Notes under the pieces: generated by a model
The model's input: only the letters and a program-made list of their open reading frames with translations
What the model was told of the DNA's origin: nothing
Databases searched by the model: none
Position numbers and translations under genes: made by a program
Assembly (NCBI GenBank): GCA_011390775.1
Contig: JAABRS010000005.1
Coordinates: 1 to 37,163, forward strand
DNA length: 37,163 nucleotides
Source: Clostridia bacterium
GTDB lineage: Bacteria > Bacillota > Clostridia > Tissierellales > Dethiosulfatibacteraceae
Reading direction: 5' to 3'
In this document: positions 32,908 to 37,163 of the stretch, in pieces
Numbering within the stretch: position 1 is the first letter of the stretch
How the letters are laid out: every line of letters starts with the position of its first letter

Positions 32908-32922
32908 TGCGAATGATTTGCA
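32908..32922. promoter_or_regulatory. Zur/Fur-like 7-1-7 operator
   Basis: TGCGAAT-G-ATTTGCA, an inverted repeat of 7-1-7 form with one mismatch, typical of Fur-family operators. It lies over the expected znuA start site and the zur -35, so one bound dimer could block both. Confidence 0.6.
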
Positions 32923-32937
32923 ATAAGAGGAGAAAAA

Positions 32938-33843
32938 ATGAAAAAAATTATAGTTTTAATTATTATCATAACTTTATTTATCACTGGATGTGGTGGTAAT
33001 TCAATAGACGAATCTCAAAAAGATGAAAAAGGAATTAACATAATTGTATCAATAGAGCCTCAAAAAACATTTGTTGAAAAAGTAACTGGTGATCTCGCAG
33101 ATATAAATGTAGTTATTCCTCAAGGATACAGCCCTGCTAATTATCAACCAAGTCCTATAGAAATTCAAGATATAAGCAACGGAGATGTTTATTTTTCTAT
33201 AGGAGTAGAAAGTGAAAAAGCTTTTATAATTCCAAAATTAAAAGATTTGAATGAAGATATAGAGTTAATTAATTTGCAGGAAAAAGTAAAAGAAAAATAT
33301 GAACTTTTATATATTGAAGAAGAACACAATGATGATCACGAACATGATGAAGGAGATGTTGATCCTCATATATGGTTGTCTCCTAAAAGAGTCATCACAA
33401 TAGTTGAAACTATAAGAGATTATATGGTAGAGATTGATTCAGATAACAAATCCCAATATATTAACAATGCTGAAGAATATATAGCAGAATTGGAAAAATT
33501 AGATCAAGACTTAAAAAGAACATTCGAAGAACTAGATACAAAAACTTTTATTATTTATCATCCTTCCTTTAGTTATTTCGCTAAAGACTATGGTCTTGAA
33601 ATGATAACTATAGAAGAAGCCGGAAAAGAAGCAACAGCTGCTAAAATTCAAAATGTTGTAGATTTTGCAAGATCTAATGACATTAGAGTAGTATTCTATC
33701 AAGATGAATTTGATAGTAGTCAAGCTATAGTTATTGCTAATGAAATTGACGGAGAAGTAGTAGAAGTAACTCCATTATCAGGAAATTATATTGATAACAT
33801 GTATGAAATCAGAGATAAATTTGAAAAGGTATTAAATAGGTGA
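32938..33843 (+). CDS. znuA: Zinc ABC transporter substrate-binding lipoprotein
   Basis: A 301-residue cluster A-I (ZnuA/TroA) binding protein. A lipoprotein signal with lipobox ITGC puts the lipidated Cys at residue 18, so it is anchored outside the membrane. The His/Asp-rich loop EEEHNDDHEHDEGD (about 129-142) and DPHIWLSPK just after it are typical of zinc rather than manganese binders. HPSFSYFAKDYGLE and YQDEFDSSQA complete the ligand set. It captures zinc for ZnuBC. The ATG follows AGAGGAG. The first gene of znuA-znuC-znuB, under the putative Zur box. Confidence 0.95.
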   Translation: MKKIIVLIIIITLFITGCGGNSIDESQKDEKGINIIVSIEPQKTFVEKVTGDLADINVVIPQGYSPANYQPSPIEIQDISNGDVYFSIGVESEKAFIIPKLKDLNEDIELINLQEKVKEKYELLYIEEEHNDDHEHDEGDVDPHIWLSPKRVITIVETIRDYMVEIDSDNKSQYINNAEEYIAELEKLDQDLKRTFEELDTKTFIIYHPSFSYFAKDYGLEMITIEEAGKEATAAKIQNVVDFARSNDIRVVFYQDEFDSSQAIVIANEIDGEVVEVTPLSGNYIDNMYEIRDKFEKVLNR

Positions 33844-33849
33844 TAGATA

Positions 33850-34605
33850 ATGTACGATATTGAAATAAAAAATTTGCAGGTAAACTATGGTGATGTAGTT
33901 GCGTTGAGAGATATAAATCTTAAAGTAAGACATAAATCTTTTTTAGGTATTATTGGACCTAACGGTGGTGGAAAAACTACTTTATTTAAGGTTATTTTAG
34001 GATTGATTAAACCTTTATCAGGAACTGTGAAAGTTAAAGACAATATTAAAATTGGTTATGTACCACAAAGCACCAGTTTTGATAAAAGTTTTCCTATTTT
34101 AGTTAAAGATGTAATATTGATGGGTAAACTTGACAAAACATTTATAGCTTTTAAAAGATATTCTCAAAAAGATAAAAAGGAAGCTGTTGAGGTGATGAAA
34201 AAACTCGACATATATCATTTAAAAGACAGACAGATTGGAGAATTATCAGGAGGACAGCTTCAAAGAGTTTTAATAGGAAGAACATTAGTCAATAATCCAG
34301 ATGTATTATTATTAGACGAGCCTACTTCAAGTTTAGATAGCGATGCTAAAAGAGAAATATTCGACTTACTTAAGGAACTAAATAAAAATAAAACTGTATT
34401 AGTGATAACCCATGATATGGAGTATGTATTTAAATATATTGATAGTTTAGCCTGTGTAAATCAAAACATTCACTATCATGATGAAGATAAATCTATCACT
34501 GCAGATAGTCTTAAAGATGTTTATAACTGTCCTATTAATTTGCTATTACAAAGTGGAGCAGTACAAAAAAGACTGGGCAAAGAAGGAGAGGGATTAAATG
34601 ATTGA
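33850..34605 (+). CDS. znuC: Zinc ABC transporter ATP-binding protein
   Basis: A 251-residue ABC ATPase. Walker A GPNGGGKTT (36-44), Q-loop YVPQSTSFDKSFP, signature LSGGQLQR near 134, Walker B LLLLDEPTSSLD near 155, and the switch His in VITHDMEYV. It drives zinc import with ZnuB. The start is ATG six bases after the znuA stop; the TTG/ATG region has a weak AGGTGATAGA site. The end overlaps znuB by eight bases, so the three genes form one operon. Confidence 0.95.
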   Translation: MYDIEIKNLQVNYGDVVALRDINLKVRHKSFLGIIGPNGGGKTTLFKVILGLIKPLSGTVKVKDNIKIGYVPQSTSFDKSFPILVKDVILMGKLDKTFIAFKRYSQKDKKEAVEVMKKLDIYHLKDRQIGELSGGQLQRVLIGRTLVNNPDVLLLDEPTSSLDSDAKREIFDLLKELNKNKTVLVITHDMEYVFKYIDSLACVNQNIHYHDEDKSITADSLKDVYNCPINLLLQSGAVQKRLGKEGEGLND

Positions 34606-35404
34606 AGCTTTATTTGAATACACATTTTTAAGAAATGCTGTAGTTTCATCTCTAATTGCAAGTATAGTATGCGGAATTATTGGTACAATTATTGTAGAAA
34701 AAAAATTAGTTAGTATGAGTGGTGGTATTGCTCATACTTCTTTTGGTGGAATTGGATTAGGATATCTTTTAGGATTCGAACCTATTATTGGAGGATTGAT
34801 TTTTGCTGTCATAGCAGCTCTCAGTATATCTAAAATAAGAAGAGAAACTAAAACGAAATCTGATACATTGATAGGTATGTTTTGGGCAGTAGGAATGGCA
34901 TTAGGGATATTGTTTATATCAATGGCTTCCGGTTACCAGCCGGACATGACTTCTTATTTATTTGGTGATATCTTAACTGTGTCAACTACTTACATAAAAA
35001 TAATGTTCGTTTTAGGATTATTCATTGTGTTCATAATATCAGCAGCATTTAATTACTGGAAAGCTTACCTTTTTGATGAAGAATATTTAAAAGTTATGGG
35101 TGTTGACGTTGTGAAATTGGAATACCTACTTTTCATACTAATATCTTTAAGTATAGTTATATTAATAAAAGTAGCTGGTATTATTTTAGCCATAGCTCTT
35201 TTAACTATACCACCAGCTATATCTAAACTATTTACAAAAGATCTAAAAAAAATAATGGTTTTATCCATTATTTTTGGTATCATCTTAAGCTTTTCAGGAC
35301 TTTATATTTCATATACTTTTAATATTCCATCAGGGTCAACCATAATACTTGTTGCTGTAACTGTATTTTTATTTACGTCCTTTGTTAAAAGAAAAATCAA
35401 CTAA
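34598..35404 (+). CDS. znuB: Zinc ABC transporter permease
   Basis: A 268-residue ABC-3 family permease with about eight membrane segments. The conserved SMSGGIAHTSFGGIGLGYLLG region (cited by GGIAHTSFGGIG, near 43-54) and IILAIALLTIPPAISKL, near 200, mark the family. It forms the channel for zinc. The start overlaps znuC by eight bases with AGGAGAGGG upstream. Its stop overlaps the stop of the leftward GDT1 gene (35401-35404) and no terminator is seen between the two. Confidence 0.94.
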   Translation: MIEALFEYTFLRNAVVSSLIASIVCGIIGTIIVEKKLVSMSGGIAHTSFGGIGLGYLLGFEPIIGGLIFAVIAALSISKIRRETKTKSDTLIGMFWAVGMALGILFISMASGYQPDMTSYLFGDILTVSTTYIKIMFVLGLFIVFIISAAFNYWKAYLFDEEYLKVMGVDVVKLEYLLFILISLSIVILIKVAGIILAIALLTIPPAISKLFTKDLKKIMVLSIIFGIILSFSGLYISYTFNIPSGSTIILVAVTVFLFTSFVKRKIN

Positions 35405-36522
35405 ACTGCTCTTTTGTTTAAATAAAAGTCAATTTTTTTTACAGCTTTTTTATCTACTACTCCAATATGTTCCAGATAATAGTCCATGTTTTTAAACTTA
35501 AAGCTCTTTCCAAAAAGAATCATCTCAAGATTATTTCTAGTTTTGTTAAGTACAGATAATTCTTCATTGGTATATTCAGGATGATCATTTAAAAAACTAA
35601 TAATAATACTAAGGCTGGCATAAACTCTTTCTTTATCAAAATTTTTCTTTAGACTTGGATAGAATTCTTTTGTGGCTTTTACTTTTAAATCCTTATCATA
35701 GATTATGTCTTCTATTATATGTTTCGTATAACCGATAATACAGTTTTCGTCCATACAGTTTCCACATGTTTCCGAACCAAGGCATATTTCATCAATGTAA
35801 TTACTAAGTTTGTTGTAATAGCTGTAAAGCTCTTTTGAAGATTTTCTCAAAGAATTATTTCCATATTTAGTTTGTCTGTAAAATCTAATGGATATAAATA
35901 TATAAACTCCTATTATTCCAAATATAATAAGTAAATAAAATAGCCGATCTGTTATAAAATTCGGAAGAGCATAAGTTAGGTTAACTATACCTACAACAAC
36001 AAATACAAAAGATGATGCTATTTTTATATTTTTTTCCGGAAGTTTTGATCCTAATTTTCTACTCATAAGTATAAAAAGTACACTTACGGATAAAATCGAA
36101 CTCGTGCCTCCTAATAGGTTAAAAAATGGATAGTTTGACTTTGAAGCAACTGCTAAAGCTGAAAGTTGTGTTTTATCACCTAGTTCCACAATAAAAAAAG
36201 TTAATGCAATTAATAAAATGATATTTTTAACATTCATATCTTTTCTTCCAGGGTTTTCACTATATTTCATTACATTTAAAAACCCGAAGAATAAAAATAT
36301 AACAGCTGACATATAATAAAGATAAGTTGTAGGTATGTACATATATAATATTTGCCCTGCTAATACAGCTAAACCCTGGCTAATGATAGAACCAAGAAAA
36401 AATCCGTAGAAAATTTCCTTTATGCTGTAAGATAGAGAAAATGAAAGGGCTAATATTTGAGTTTTATCACCTATTTCAGCCGTAAAAATCAATAAAAAAG
36501 ATTTTAAAAATTCAATTAACAT
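35401..36522 (-). CDS. GDT1/TMEM165 (UPF0016) family putative manganese exporter with Cys-bearing C-terminal domain
   Basis: A 373-residue protein. Residues 1-190 form the standard two-repeat GDT1 transporter, with signature motifs EIGDKTQ (16-22) and ELGDKTQ (113-119). Bacterial members export Mn2+. An extra membrane segment lies at about 193-211, followed by an approximately 160-residue soluble tail not found in the usual 190-220-residue protein. The tail holds C247, C253, C256 and C261 (CLGSETCGNCMDENC), suited to metal or a cofactor. The start is ATG after AGGAGGCATTT. It is convergent with znuB, sharing four bases at the stops. No yybP-ykoY riboswitch fits in the short leader. Confidence 0.88.
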   Translation of the reverse strand: MLIEFLKSFLLIFTAEIGDKTQILALSFSLSYSIKEIFYGFFLGSIISQGLAVLAGQILYMYIPTTYLYYMSAVIFLFFGFLNVMKYSENPGRKDMNVKNIILLIALTFFIVELGDKTQLSALAVASKSNYPFFNLLGGTSSILSVSVLFILMSRKLGSKLPEKNIKIASSFVFVVVGIVNLTYALPNFITDRLFYLLIIFGIIGVYIFISIRFYRQTKYGNNSLRKSSKELYSYYNKLSNYIDEICLGSETCGNCMDENCIIGYTKHIIEDIIYDKDLKVKATKEFYPSLKKNFDKERVYASLSIIISFLNDHPEYTNEELSVLNKTRNNLEMILFGKSFKFKNMDYYLEHIGVVDKKAVKKIDFYLNKRAV

Positions 36523-36585
36523 AAATGCCTCCTATTCCCATCTATTTAATATATCACAGCAGTAAACAATAATCAATTTTCAATT

Positions 36586-36619
36586 AAAAAAACAAGCTGA
36601 GAAGCTACCCAGCTTGTTT
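36586..36619 (-). terminator. Terminator of hom
   Basis: A 10-bp perfect stem, AAACAAGCTG (36590-36599) and CAGCTTGTTT (36610-36619), with a 10-base loop; followed on the minus strand by TTTTT. Confidence 0.9.
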
Positions 36620-36623
36620 CATA

Positions 36624-37163
36624 TCAATTGAGAATTCTTATAATGTTTTCCACTCCTAAAACGGATTCGAATTTTTTGATTTTGGAAATAGCTTTAACTA
36701 AATTATTCTTTCGAGTTTTGTGAGTAATGAAAATCAGAGGAACAGTATCTCCATTAGCTTTTTTTTGTACTACTGACTCGATACTTACATTTTCATCACC
36801 AAAATAATGAGCGATTTGACCTAAAACTCCTGCTTTATCTACTACCTCTAATCTTACATAATATCTATGTTTAATGTTTGAGGAAGATAAAACTTTAACT
36901 TTATTATTTGTAAGAAGATTTTCTTGACAATTGTTTTTCGCAATATTTATTACGTCACTTAACACAGCACTTCCAGTAGCCATTCCTCCGGAACCTTTAC
37001 CATACAACATTACTTCACCTATGGAATTACCCTTTAAGAAGACACTGTTAAATTCGTTTTTAACTGAAGATAAAGGATGGGATTCGCTTATAAAAGTTGG
37101 TTCAACAGAAAGCTCTAATTCTTCTTTTGAGTTATCTCCCATCGCCAGAAGCTTAATATTATA
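36624..37163 (-). CDS. hom: Homoserine dehydrogenase, C-terminal part (partial)
   Basis: The open frame continues to the right window edge; 179 residues are visible. It holds the end of the catalytic domain (IKLLAMGDNSK..VEPTFISESHPL, then SVFLKGNSIGEVMLYGKGSGGMATGSAV, cited by GEVMLYGKGSGGMATGSAV) and a C-terminal ACT domain (about the last 75 residues, YYVRLEVVDKAGVLGQIA). The enzyme reduces aspartate semialdehyde to homoserine for threonine and methionine synthesis, and the ACT domain usually gives threonine feedback control. The start and NAD-binding half lie outside the window. The transcript ends at the hairpin just downstream. Confidence 0.95.
   Translation of the reverse strand, partial: YNIKLLAMGDNSKEELELSVEPTFISESHPLSSVKNEFNSVFLKGNSIGEVMLYGKGSGGMATGSAVLSDVINIAKNNCQENLLTNNKVKVLSSSNIKHRYYVRLEVVDKAGVLGQIAHYFGDENVSIESVVQKKANGDTVPLIFITHKTRKNNLVKAISKIKKFESVLGVENIIRILN

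Larger units (their letters stand above)
32895..32923 (-). promoter_or_regulatory. Sigma-A promoter of zur
   Basis: On the minus strand TTGCAA (32918-32923) and perfect TATAAT (32895-32900) with a 17-bp spacer. The -35 is inside the inverted repeat at 32908-32922. Confidence 0.65.

Noticed and set aside
36523-36585. yybP-ykoY manganese riboswitch for the GDT1 gene
   Set aside because: The leader is too short and lacks the conserved structure; the hairpin further upstream is the hom terminator.
1-37163. CRISPR arrays, tRNA/rRNA genes, insertion sequences, prophage or toxin-antitoxin pairs
   Set aside because: I looked for regular repeats, cloverleaf ends, transposase motifs and small paired genes and found none that could be supported.

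Overview
The window is AT-rich chromosomal DNA (roughly 30% G+C by eye) from a low-GC Gram-positive anaerobe, most likely a Clostridia/Tissierellia-type amino-acid fermenter. The evidence is Shine-Dalgarno motifs of the AGGAGG type before almost every gene, a T-box leader on metG, a yabM-mazG-HU-rqcP block and metG-tatD and rnmV-ksgA pairs as in Bacillus/Clostridium, and the lysine-fermentation genes kdd and kal. There are no tRNA or rRNA genes, CRISPR arrays, transposases or phage genes; this is core-genome housekeeping DNA.

Layout. 1-3.0 kb: tail of an unidentified gene, a UPF0316 membrane protein, and a leftward operon of acyl-ACP thioesterase, NfeD and an SPFH/stomatin protein. 3.1-6.8 kb: recD2, comFC and hpf (DNA processing, competence-type phosphoribosyltransferase, ribosome hibernation), with a cluster of DnaA-box-like sites between comFC and hpf. 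7.0-8.5 kb: a two-gene kdd-kal operon behind a clear sigma-54 (-24/-12) promoter. 8.5-13.0 kb: a DUF5317 membrane protein, a decayed intergenic repeat, then a SpoVB/YabM flippase, mazG, HU and rqcP. 13.0-18.2 kb: T-box, metG and tatD facing a leftward block of rnmV, ksgA and a zinc-dependent phospholipase C-like protein. 18.3-22.5 kb: HAD phosphatase, sirtuin, a long glutamine synthetase-like enzyme and a GNAT acetyltransferase. 22.5-29.0 kb: leuS, a GAF-GGDEF diguanylate cyclase, a leftward DUF1576 membrane protein with a small acidic partner, and an AI-2E family permease. 29.0-31.5 kb: a MocR/PdxR-type regulator divergent from an ECF S component, then a UPF0178 protein. 31.5-36.5 kb: a zinc-ribbon protein, then a metal-homeostasis cluster: DUF1904 protein and a Fur/Zur regulator divergent from znuA-znuC-znuB, and a GDT1-family putative manganese exporter with an unusual Cys-bearing C-terminal domain. 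36.6 kb-end: the C-terminal part of homoserine dehydrogenase, cut by the window edge.

The most informative non-coding signals are the sigma-54 promoter with an inverted repeat before kdd, the DnaA-box cluster before hpf, the overlapping divergent promoters with a Zur-like box between zur and znuA, the overlapping -35 boxes between rnmV and the HAD gene, and the direct repeats between the PdxR-like regulator and the ECF S component. I saw no obviously new multi-gene defence or mobile system. The best candidates for undescribed biology are the GDT1 fusion, the DUF1576/113-aa pair and the DnaA-box locus.
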